Below, piece by piece: positions 1 through 6,352 of a stretch of 26,063 bases of DNA (within the stretch, counting starts at the first letter, position 1; the number at the start of each line of letters is the position of its first letter). Below the pieces are notes generated by a model that saw only the letters and a program-made list of their open reading frames with translations, made no database searches and had not been told where the DNA came from. The DNA is from Croceibacterium_A sp035626815 (GTDB lineage Bacteria; Pseudomonadota; Alphaproteobacteria; Sphingomonadales; Sphingomonadaceae). A program made the position numbers and the translations under genes. The stretch is taken from assembly GCA_035626815.1 (NCBI GenBank), contig DASPMY010000054.1:1-26063 (forward strand). The letters are read 5' to 3'.

Positions 1-177
1 GCGTTCGGCTGGATCGGCTCGAATGCGTTCAGCGGCGCCGCCGGCGAGCTGCGCGCGTTCGACGCCGGCGGCGGGGTGTGGCAGGTCGAAGGCGACATCG
101 ACGGCGGCGGCACCGCCGACCTCGTCATCCTCGTCACCACCGACCACCCGCTGACCGCCACCGACTTCGCCCTGTGA
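1..177 (+). CDS. RTX / hemolysin-type calcium-binding protein, C-terminal fragment
   Basis: This is the last 58 codons of a gene that begins outside the window; frame 1 is open from the first base to the TGA at 175-177. The visible protein contains GELRAFDAGGG, then VWQVEGDIDGGGTADL, and ends in LTATDFAL. This is the pattern of the C-terminal module of serralysin-type and other RTX proteins, in which an Asp/Gly-rich unit (G-D-x-D-G-G-G-x-A-D) precedes a hydrophobic strand and a terminal D-F-x-L. In that family the module binds calcium and the extreme C-terminus carries the type I secretion signal, so the product is probably secreted. The catalytic or adhesive part lies upstream and cannot be identified. 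The family call is good; the exact protein is unknown. Confidence 0.72.
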   Translation, partial: AFGWIGSNAFSGAAGELRAFDAGGGVWQVEGDIDGGGTADLVILVTTDHPLTATDFAL

Positions 178-185
178 CGCCAGCA

Positions 186-209
186 CCGGCGCGGCCCGGG
201 CCGCGCCGG
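186..209. terminator. 24-bp perfect palindrome, likely bidirectional transcription terminator
   Basis: The 24 bases read the same on both strands (12-base arms, all G/C) and start 8 bases after the stop of the RTX gene. In RNA they would form a very stable hairpin. No T-tract follows on either strand, so it is not a textbook intrinsic terminator, but U-less hairpins are common after genes in GC-rich bacteria. It lies between the plus-strand RTX gene and the 3' end of the minus-strand tRNA and could end both transcripts. Confidence 0.5.
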
Positions 210-269
210 GCGGCTCCGATGAACCCTTGGGTCCTTTCCGAGCCTGTGCTCCATTCGCGGCTGGCAGTT

Positions 270-359
270 TGGCGGACAGGGTGGGATTCGAACCCACGGT
301 GGGCTTGCACCCACGGCGGTTTTCAAGACCGCTGCCTTAAACCACTCGGCCACCTGTCC
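270..359 (-). tRNA. tRNA-Ser (anticodon UGA)
   Basis: Read on the minus strand, the transcript starts GGACAGG and ends CCTGTCC-G-CCA, giving a 7-bp acceptor stem, a G discriminator and an encoded CCA (270-272). The anticodon loop is CTTGAAA, so the anticodon is UGA, which reads UCA and UCG. The long variable arm (GTGGGTGCAAGCCCAC) is typical of class II serine tRNAs. The T arm has GGTTCGAATCC. The total length of 90 nt is normal for tRNA-Ser. It is a single isolated tRNA with its 3' end towards the RTX gene. Confidence 0.96.
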
Positions 360-391
360 GGACGCGCCCGGCTAACCCCGAATTCGCCCCC

Positions 392-406
392 TGTCACCCC
401 GTGACA
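392..406. promoter_or_regulatory. Short inverted repeat upstream of tRNA-Ser
   Basis: TGTCAC, three bases, then GTGACA form an operator-like dyad in the 125-bp divergent gap between tRNA-Ser (minus) and the DUF8021-like gene (plus). On the minus strand the GTGACA arm could act as a -35 element, but no good -10 hexamer follows at the right distance. Its position suggests regulation of the tRNA or of the divergent gene; no specific regulator can be named. Confidence 0.25.
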
Positions 407-484
407 CTGCCGCGGCGTTGGGGTAGGTTTCGCCCAACGGACCGCCCGGGTCGCAGCCGAGGCGGGTGGAGAGGGAGCCCTTCT

Positions 485-1405
485 ATGAAACGTTTCGTCA
501 TCGGCGCGCTCGGCGCGCTCGCCGCCGTGGCCGTCGCCAGCCCGGCCGCCGCGCAAGCCGGCTGCAGCCGCGAGCGGCTCAAGGAGATCGCCGACCAGTA
601 CCGCGCCGCCCAGGCCAGCGGCCAGGCCATCATGCACATGCGGCCGATGGGCGAGTGGGTGAACTACTACGAGAATTTCGAGCTGTCCTCGATGGCGTTC
701 GGCGGGGTGATCGCCAGCCCGCAGAAGGTCGACTGGGACCGCTCGTTCTACGACGAGGCGGCCTGCGCGGTCTATGTCGAGAGCATCATCACCAATCCCG
801 AGCATCCGTACGTGCTGGCCTCCATGATCCGCGGCACCGGGGCGGTCGGCTCGCCGGTCGGCACCATCGGCGGGTTCGACGTGATCGTGTCCGACCACGA
901 CGACTGGCTGTTCGACGCCGGCAAGACGCTCTACTACGCGCAGCGCGAGGACTGGAGCGAGATCCCCGAAGCCCGGCGCAACACCCGCGCCGAGCTCAAG
1001 GCCGCGGCCGATGCCTACCTCGACGTCTTCAAGGACAAGACCGTCGAGGTGCCGTGGGGCACGCCGTGCGCCCGCCTCGAAGGCAGCGCCTACACCGGCA
1101 AGGGCCAGCCGACCGACAGCTGCAACGTCGGCGTGCCCGACAACATCGACATGGCCGACCGGCGCTACATCATCGATCCGGTGGTCGGCGCGGTCGCGGT
1201 GTTCCTCAAGATGGGCCCCAACAAGCGGCCCGACGCGCACGTGTTCCGCATCGAGGACGGCAAGCTCCGCTACGTCCACACGGTGACCAATTGCGGCACC
1301 GACGAGAATTGCGGCTTCGGCCCGTTCAAGGACATGCTGGCGAACCGGCCCGATTTCTACCCGAACCTCGACCACGTCGCGGTGGTGACCCGCCCGCAAC
1401 GTTAA
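485..1405 (+). CDS. Secreted DUF8021-like protein
   Basis: The product is 306 aa. The ATG at 485 is chosen because it follows a GAGAGGGA ribosome-binding site and gives a clean signal peptide (MKRFVIGALGALAAVAVASP, then AAAQ); an in-frame start at 401 would put an unnatural Arg-rich tail in front. The mature protein begins at about residue 24 with GCSRERLKEIADQY and contains six cysteines, which fits three disulfides in an exported protein. The segments SSMAFGGVIASP, DDWLFDAG, EIPEARRNTRAELK, VPWGTPCARLEG, AYTGKG, CNVGVP and KLRYVHTVTNC match my memory of DUF8021, a family seen mostly in secreted fungal proteins. No enzymatic motif is recognisable and the function is unknown. It seems to be transcribed alone, 84 bp before the transglycosylase gene. 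Exported status is well supported; the family call is from memory. Confidence 0.75.
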   Translation: MKRFVIGALGALAAVAVASPAAAQAGCSRERLKEIADQYRAAQASGQAIMHMRPMGEWVNYYENFELSSMAFGGVIASPQKVDWDRSFYDEAACAVYVESIITNPEHPYVLASMIRGTGAVGSPVGTIGGFDVIVSDHDDWLFDAGKTLYYAQREDWSEIPEARRNTRAELKAAADAYLDVFKDKTVEVPWGTPCARLEGSAYTGKGQPTDSCNVGVPDNIDMADRRYIIDPVVGAVAVFLKMGPNKRPDAHVFRIEDGKLRYVHTVTNCGTDENCGFGPFKDMLANRPDFYPNLDHVAVVTRPQR

Positions 1406-1489
1406 GCGGGCGCAGGGAAGCATCGGTTGGTCGCTCGCGGGGCGGTGGGGGATTCCCTCGCCGAGCGTTGCGTGTCAGGAAGGCGGACG

Positions 1490-2515
1490 ATGCGCGTGCG
1501 CCGTTTCCTCTCCGCCCTTTCCGCGCTGGCGCTGCTGTCGCTGGCATCGCTGCCGGCGTGCGCGCAGGATTCGTCGTTCGAGGCCTATCTCCAGCAGGTC
1601 GCCGCCAAGGCGCGGGCCGAAGGGGTGAGCCAGGCGACGATCTCGAGCATGCTCGGCGGCCTGACGCCGAACCAGCGAGTGATCGCGCTCGACCGCGACA
1701 ACGTCTCCTCCGGCGGCAGCGTCAGCGGCTTTCCGCCGCTCGCTCCTTATCTCCGCGATCACAACACTTCCGCGCGGATCGACGGCGGGCGCCGAGCCTT
1801 TCAGCGGCTGCGCCCGCTCGCCGCCGACGTCGAGGCCCGCTACGGCGTGCCCGAGGAAATCGTCATCGCCATCTGGGGCCACGAGACCAGCTACGGCGCG
1901 GTCAAGGGCAACTTCGACCTCGCCCGCTCGCTGGCGACGCTGGCGTGGGAAGGGCGCCGCCGCGAGCTGTTCGAGCGCGAGCTGATCGACCTGCTCAAGA
2001 TCGCCGACACCGGCGTTCCGCGCTCGACGCTGGTCGGCAGCTGGGCCGGCGCGTTCGGCAACCCGCAGTTCCTGCCCAGCGTCTATTTGCGCCACGCGGT
2101 GGACGGCGACGGCGACGGCGATCGCGACATCTGGAACAGCGAGGTCGACACGTTGCATTCGATCGCCAGCTACTTCCGCGATGCCGGATGGCGCCGCGGC
2201 GAGCCGTGGGCGGTGCGCGCCTACACGCCCAACAGCGTCGACCGCGCCGCGATCCAGACCCGCGTGACGGCGCCGGTCTGTCCGCGCGTGCATGTGCGCC
2301 ACAGCCAGTGGAAGACGGTCCGCGAATGGCGCGAGCTGGGCGTCATTCCGCAAGGCGCGATCGCCGACGGCACGATGGCCGCGCTGTTCGAACCCGACGG
2401 GCCGGCCGCGCCGAGCTACCTCTTAACGCAGAATTATAGGGTTATCCTCGAATATAACTGCTCGAACTACTACGCGATGAGTGTGGGGTTGCTGGCAGAT
2501 GAGATTGCTCGGTGA
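1490..2515 (+). CDS. Lytic murein transglycosylase, MltB/GH103 type
   Basis: The product is 341 aa and is predicted to cleave the MurNAc-GlcNAc bond of peptidoglycan to give 1,6-anhydro-muropeptides in the periplasm. ATG 1490 follows AGGAAGG and yields a signal peptide of about 24 residues; LPACAQ permits either signal peptidase I cleavage or, less well, lipidation at Cys24. The catalytic glutamate is Glu132 in AIWGHETSYG, matching the G-V-E-T-x-Y-G motif of MltB. GAFGNPQFLPSVYLRHAVDGD and the Asp-rich DGDGDGDRDIWN loop resemble the MltB family signature and the EF-hand-like calcium loop of E. coli Slt35. There is no C-terminal peptidoglycan-binding domain. The stop overlaps the next gene's start by 17 bases, so the two are probably co-translated. 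Confidence 0.93.
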   Translation: MRVRRFLSALSALALLSLASLPACAQDSSFEAYLQQVAAKARAEGVSQATISSMLGGLTPNQRVIALDRDNVSSGGSVSGFPPLAPYLRDHNTSARIDGGRRAFQRLRPLAADVEARYGVPEEIVIAIWGHETSYGAVKGNFDLARSLATLAWEGRRRELFERELIDLLKIADTGVPRSTLVGSWAGAFGNPQFLPSVYLRHAVDGDGDGDRDIWNSEVDTLHSIASYFRDAGWRRGEPWAVRAYTPNSVDRAAIQTRVTAPVCPRVHVRHSQWKTVREWRELGVIPQGAIADGTMAALFEPDGPAAPSYLLTQNYRVILEYNCSNYYAMSVGLLADEIAR

Positions 2516-3521
2516 TGGGCTTCCGGCCCGTATCGTACGGATTGGCGCGGCGCTGACGCTGGCGTCGGCGCTCGGCGCCTGCGGCATGGTGGGCGGCGGG
2601 CAGCGGATGCCGCTGGCGACCGCGCCGGTCAACGGGCCGCAAGCCGATTACCCGGTCGTCATCGGCGAGCCTTATAGCGTCGCCGGGACGAGCTACACGC
2701 CCGAGGACGTGCTCAACTACGACGAGGTCGGCTTCGTCACGGCTGCCGAAGGGGCCGGCGTCTCGGCCGCGCACCACACGCTGCCGCTGCCGAGCTACGT
2801 CGAGGTGACCTCGCTCGAGACCGGGCGCACGATCCTCGTTCGCGTCGAGCGGCGCGGCCCGATGGACGGCAGCGAATTGCTCGCGCTGTCGCCGGACGCG
2901 CTGACGCAGCTCCAGGCGGCGCCGGGTGCGCCGGTCCGCGTGCGACGCGTCAATCCGCCCGAGGAGCATCGCGCGCTGCTGCGCGCCGGACAGACGGCGC
3001 CCGAGCGGATGGACACGCCGATGCCGCTGGTCGAGGTGCTCAAGCGGCGCTTGCCCGCGCAAGGCTCCGCGCCGCCGCGCAGCGCCGAGGCCGCGGGGCT
3101 TCCCGCTCCCGAGCACCCGGCACAAGTCGCCGCTGCGCCGGTTCGCCAGCCGGCCGTCACCGTCACGCCGCCGCCGGCCGCCCGCTCCTCCGGCAACACG
3201 CCGCCGCCGCTGCCGCCATTGCCAACCCGGGGGACATTCGCGCCGCTCCCCGAACAAGCCGCTGCGCGCGTGCCGTCGCCGGCGTCGCCCGTGAGCACCG
3301 CGCCATCGGCCGAGGACGGCTACGTCGTCCAGGCCGCCGCTTTCTCCACCGCCGACCGGGCCCGCCGCGCCGCCAACGTGCTTGGCGGCGAGGTCAGCCA
3401 GTCGGGCCGGCTGTACCGCGTCCGCACCGGGCCGTTCGCCACCCGGGGAGAAGCCGAGGCCTCGCTCGCCAAGGTCCGGGCGGCGGGCTATACGGACGCG
3501 CGAATCTTCACGAGCGGCTGA
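2499..3521 (+). CDS. rlpA: RlpA-like lipoprotein with SPOR domain
   Basis: The product is 340 aa from ATG 2499; an in-frame GTG at 2481 is also possible but would lengthen the signal peptide. A lipobox (SALGAC, Cys28) predicts an outer-membrane lipoprotein. Residues about 55-150 are the RlpA double-psi beta-barrel, recognised by SAAHHTLPLPSYVEVTSLE and the following strand. A Pro/Ala-rich linker (about 160-270) leads to a C-terminal SPOR domain (about 274-340), which binds denuded septal glycan. In this family the enzyme is a lytic transglycosylase acting on strands without stem peptides. Here the usual SWYG and TANGE segments are missing and the NDRGP motif is ERRGP, so activity is doubtful. 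It lies between an MltB-type transglycosylase and a D,D-carboxypeptidase, consistent with a role in cell-wall separation. Confidence 0.87.
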   Translation: MRLLGDGLPARIVRIGAALTLASALGACGMVGGGQRMPLATAPVNGPQADYPVVIGEPYSVAGTSYTPEDVLNYDEVGFVTAAEGAGVSAAHHTLPLPSYVEVTSLETGRTILVRVERRGPMDGSELLALSPDALTQLQAAPGAPVRVRRVNPPEEHRALLRAGQTAPERMDTPMPLVEVLKRRLPAQGSAPPRSAEAAGLPAPEHPAQVAAAPVRQPAVTVTPPPAARSSGNTPPPLPPLPTRGTFAPLPEQAAARVPSPASPVSTAPSAEDGYVVQAAAFSTADRARRAANVLGGEVSQSGRLYRVRTGPFATRGEAEASLAKVRAAGYTDARIFTSG

Positions 3522-3529
3522 TCGCGCCG

Positions 3530-3552
3530 GGTCCTGAGCCTGTCGAAGGGCC
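3530..3552. repeat. REP-like intergenic palindromic element
   Basis: The 55-bp gap between rlpA and the carboxypeptidase gene contains CCTGAGCCTGTCGAAGG, a motif that recurs in intergenic regions of many sphingomonad and other alphaproteobacterial genomes. The flanking GGTCCT and AGGGCC can pair (with one G-U) around an 11-base loop. Only one copy is seen in the window, so repetitiveness rests on general knowledge. Confidence 0.5.
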
Positions 3553-3576
3553 GCCGCTCCGGCCGTGGGAGCGGAC

Positions 3577-4764
3577 TTGAACAGCAGGACAATTCGCCGG
3601 GTCGCCATTACCGGGCTCGCGCTCGCCGCGCTGCCGGCCGTGCCGCTCGCCGCACCCACCGAGCCGCCGGTACTGCGCTCGTCGCGCGTCGCCCCGGTCG
3701 ATCCGGCGATCCCGGTCGCCTTGCTGGTCGATCTGTCGAGCGGGCAGACGCTGTTCGCGCGCGAGGCCGACCGACGCTTCGTGCCGGCGTCCGTCACCAA
3801 GGTGATGACCGCCTACACCGCGTTCCGGCTGATCGAGGAAGGCAAGCTGTCGCCGAACACCCCGGTGGCGATCTCGGCGGAGGTCGCCGAGCTGTGGTCG
3901 GGCGAGGGCTCGTCGATGTTCCTCGAGGCCGGCGACCGGGTGACCGTCGGCGAGCTGCTGCTCGGGATCACCACCGTGTCGGCCAACGATGGCGCGGTCG
4001 CGCTCGCCATCGCCGCGACGGGCTCGCAGGAGGCGTGGCTGGCGCTGATGAACGAGCACGCCGCCGAGCTCGGCATGCGCGACACCCATTTCGGCACCCC
4101 GAACGGGTGGCCCGACGAAGGCCGGACCTACACCAGCGCGCGCGACCTGGCGATCCTCGCCGAGGCGCTGACGACGCGCTACCCGGGGCTCTACCGCCGT
4201 TATTTCGGCCATCGCGGGATGCGCTATCACGACGTCGCGCAGGCCAATCACGATCCGGTGACCGGCGTGGTCGACGGCGCGGATGGCATCAAGACCGGCT
4301 TCACCCGGCAATCCGGCTACAACTTCCTCGGCTCGGCGCAGCGCGGCTCGCGGCGCCTGGTGATGGTGGTGGCCGCCGCGCCCTCGGCGGCGATCCGCGA
4401 CAAGACCGCGCGCGACCTGCTGCGATGGGGCTTCGACGCGTTCGAGAGCCGGGTGGTCCTGCCCGCCGACACGCTCGTCGGCGAGGCCCGCTTGCAGGAC
4501 GGCGCGGCGTGGAGCGTGCCGTTGCGGACAAAGGAGGAGGTGCTGGCGAGCGTCCCGCACGGGCGAACGGCCGAAGTCGCCCTGTCGGTGCGCTATCGCG
4601 GCCCGGTGGAAGCGCCGATCGCCGAGGGGCAGCCGGTCGCGTTCCTGCGCGTCTCGGTCGCCGGGCAGGCGCCGCACGACGTGCCCCTCGTGGCCGCGGC
4701 GACGGTGCCGCGCGCCAACCCGCTGCAGCGCCTGGTCAACGGCCTCGTCGGGCTGTTCGCGTGA
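3577..4764 (+). CDS. D-alanyl-D-alanine carboxypeptidase, PBP5/6 type (peptidase S11)
   Basis: This penicillin-binding protein removes the terminal D-Ala from peptidoglycan pentapeptides in the periplasm. The product is 395 aa from a TTG at 3577 preceded by GGGAG at 5 bases; a GTG at 3565 adds four residues but has no ribosome-binding site. It has a signal peptide ending around PLAAPTEP. All three active-site motifs are present: S-V-T-K with nucleophile Ser72 and Lys75, S-A-N at 135-137, and K-T-G at 239-241. The C-terminal part is the beta-rich PBP5 domain II, and the end, NPLQRLVNGLVGLFA, can form the amphipathic helix that anchors this family to the inner membrane. Its stop overlaps the tmk GTG start (GTGA). 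It follows rlpA and the transglycosylase, forming a cell-wall gene group. Confidence 0.94.
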   Translation: MNSRTIRRVAITGLALAALPAVPLAAPTEPPVLRSSRVAPVDPAIPVALLVDLSSGQTLFAREADRRFVPASVTKVMTAYTAFRLIEEGKLSPNTPVAISAEVAELWSGEGSSMFLEAGDRVTVGELLLGITTVSANDGAVALAIAATGSQEAWLALMNEHAAELGMRDTHFGTPNGWPDEGRTYTSARDLAILAEALTTRYPGLYRRYFGHRGMRYHDVAQANHDPVTGVVDGADGIKTGFTRQSGYNFLGSAQRGSRRLVMVVAAAPSAAIRDKTARDLLRWGFDAFESRVVLPADTLVGEARLQDGAAWSVPLRTKEEVLASVPHGRTAEVALSVRYRGPVEAPIAEGQPVAFLRVSVAGQAPHDVPLVAAATVPRANPLQRLVNGLVGLFA

Positions 4765-5393
4765 GCCGCGGCCGATTTATCGCCTTCGAGGGCGGTGAAG
4801 GGGCCGGCAAGTCGACCCAGGCGAGGCTGCTGGCCGACGCGCTCGCGGCGCGCGGGATCGAAGTTCTGCTGACGCGCGAGCCGGGCGGGACCCCGGGCGC
4901 CGAGGCGATCCGCCGCTTGCTGCTCGACCCTCCGGGCGAGGGGTGGGAGCCGGCCGCCGAAGCGCTGCTGTTCGCCGCCGCCCGGGCCGACCACGTCGCC
5001 CGCGCCATCCGCCCGGCGCTCGAGGGGGGGCGCTGGGTGGTGTGCGACCGCTTCGTCGATTCCTCTCGCGCCTACCAGGGCGGAGGCGGGGGCCTCTCCG
5101 ACGCGGACGTCCTGGCGCTTCACGGTGTCGGTTCGGGCGGGCTGCTGCCCGACCTGACGCTGCTGATCGAAGTGCCGCCGGAGGCCGCCGAAGCACGGCT
5201 GGCGCATCGCGACGGCGGCGAGGACGACGCGATCGGCGGGCGCGGCGCCGCCTACCACGCGCAAGTTGCCGCCGCCTTCGCGCGTCTGGCCGACGGCGAA
5301 CCGGCGCGCTTCGCCCGCGTCGACGGGAGCGGTCCGGTCGAGCGGACCCAGGCCGCGATCATGGCGGCGCTGGCGCCGTTGCTGGGCGCATGA
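4761..5393 (+). CDS. tmk: dTMP kinase (thymidylate kinase)
   Basis: The enzyme phosphorylates dTMP to dTDP with ATP (EC 2.7.4.9), a step in dTTP synthesis in the cytoplasm. The product is 210 aa, normal for the family. The GTG start at 4761 overlaps the carboxypeptidase stop and puts the P-loop GGEGAGKST at residues 11-19. Other family motifs are LLTREPGGT, the substrate-binding CDRFVDSSRAYQG and the C-terminal AAYHAQVAAAFARLA helix. Its stop overlaps the holB ATG (ATGA). The tmk-holB pair is conserved widely and brings a DNA-precursor enzyme together with a replication-clamp-loader subunit. Confidence 0.97.
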   Translation: MSRGRFIAFEGGEGAGKSTQARLLADALAARGIEVLLTREPGGTPGAEAIRRLLLDPPGEGWEPAAEALLFAAARADHVARAIRPALEGGRWVVCDRFVDSSRAYQGGGGGLSDADVLALHGVGSGGLLPDLTLLIEVPPEAAEARLAHRDGGEDDAIGGRGAAYHAQVAAAFARLADGEPARFARVDGSGPVERTQAAIMAALAPLLGA

Positions 5394-6352
5394 GCTTCGC
5401 GGGCCATGACGCGCCGTGGCGTGAATGGCGCTCGGCGCTGGCCGGGCAGCGCCTGCACCACGGCTGGATCCTGACCGGGCCACGCGGCATCGGCAAGGCG
5501 AGCTTCGCGCTCGAGGCCGCACGCGAGCTGGTCGCCGAGCCGGGCGTGCCGCAGCCGAAAGGCGCGCATCCGGACGTGATCGTGCTCGAGCCGCTGCCGG
5601 CCACAGCCGATGACGAGAAGAAGCGCGACGAAGGCCTGCCGTACCAGGTCAAGCGCAACATCGCCGTCGAGCAGGTCCGGGCGATGCAGCAGCGGCTGAC
5701 GACGCGGCCGACGCTCGGCAGCCGCCGGGCGATCGTCATCGATCCGGCCGACGCGCTCGAGCCGGCCTCGGCCAACGCGCTGCTCAAGAGCCTCGAGGAG
5801 CCACCGGTGGGGACGTTCTTCCTGCTGGTGACGCACCGCCTCGGCCGGCTGCTGCCGACGATCCGCTCGCGCTGCCGCATTCTCCAGTTTCCCCGCCTGC
5901 CCGATGACGAGCTCGATGCGATCCTAGGCCGCGAAGCGCCGCAGGCCAGCGATGCGGTGCGCGCGGCCGCGATCGCCGCGGCCGGGGGATCGCCGGGGGC
6001 GGCGCTCGAGTTCGTGGCGCTCGACCTCGGCGAGATGCACCGCCTGATGCGCGAGATCGCCGACAACGGCGATGCCGACTTCGCCCGCCGCAGCCGGCTC
6101 GCCGAGGCGCTCGGCACGCGGCCGGACCGGCGCCGCCAGCTCGCCGCGGTCGATCTCGCGCGCGCGGTCGTCGCCGCGCGGATGCGCGGGACCCCGCCGG
6201 CCGGGCTGCCGGCGTTGAGCGATACCCACGCGCAGCTCGTCCGCCTCGCCGCCCAGGCGCCGACCTACAACTTCGACCCCGGCCTGCTGGTCCTGGAAAT
6301 CGGCACCTTGCTCGCCTCACTGGCCGCTCCTAGGGAAGCGGCCCATGGCTGA
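5390..6352 (+). CDS. holB: DNA polymerase III subunit delta'
   Basis: The product is 320 aa. Delta' is part of the clamp loader that places the beta clamp on primed DNA. The AAA+ fold is shown by a P-loop-like GPRGIGKA (residues 30-37), the helix ALEPASANALLKSLEEPP, and the SRC motif in TIRSRCRI, which supplies the arginine finger in this family. The four-cysteine zinc module that follows the P-loop in E. coli delta' is absent; no cysteines occur in that segment. An insert with DDEKKRDEGLPYQVKRN comes before the VRAMQQRL helix. It overlaps tmk by four bases and metG by eight. Confidence 0.93.
   Translation: MSFAGHDAPWREWRSALAGQRLHHGWILTGPRGIGKASFALEAARELVAEPGVPQPKGAHPDVIVLEPLPATADDEKKRDEGLPYQVKRNIAVEQVRAMQQRLTTRPTLGSRRAIVIDPADALEPASANALLKSLEEPPVGTFFLLVTHRLGRLLPTIRSRCRILQFPRLPDDELDAILGREAPQASDAVRAAAIAAAGGSPGAALEFVALDLGEMHRLMREIADNGDADFARRSRLAEALGTRPDRRRQLAAVDLARAVVAARMRGTPPAGLPALSDTHAQLVRLAAQAPTYNFDPGLLVLEIGTLLASLAAPREAAHG

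Noticed and set aside
466..2439. 657-codon plus-strand open frame across the DUF8021-like and transglycosylase genes
   Set aside because: It is Arg/Gly/Pro-rich, has no recognisable domain and lies out of frame with two well-supported genes. Such long shadows are expected at this GC content.
3565..3576. GTG start for the D,D-carboxypeptidase
   Set aside because: No purine-rich site precedes it, whereas GGGAG lies 5 bases before TTG 3577. It is retained only as an alternative.
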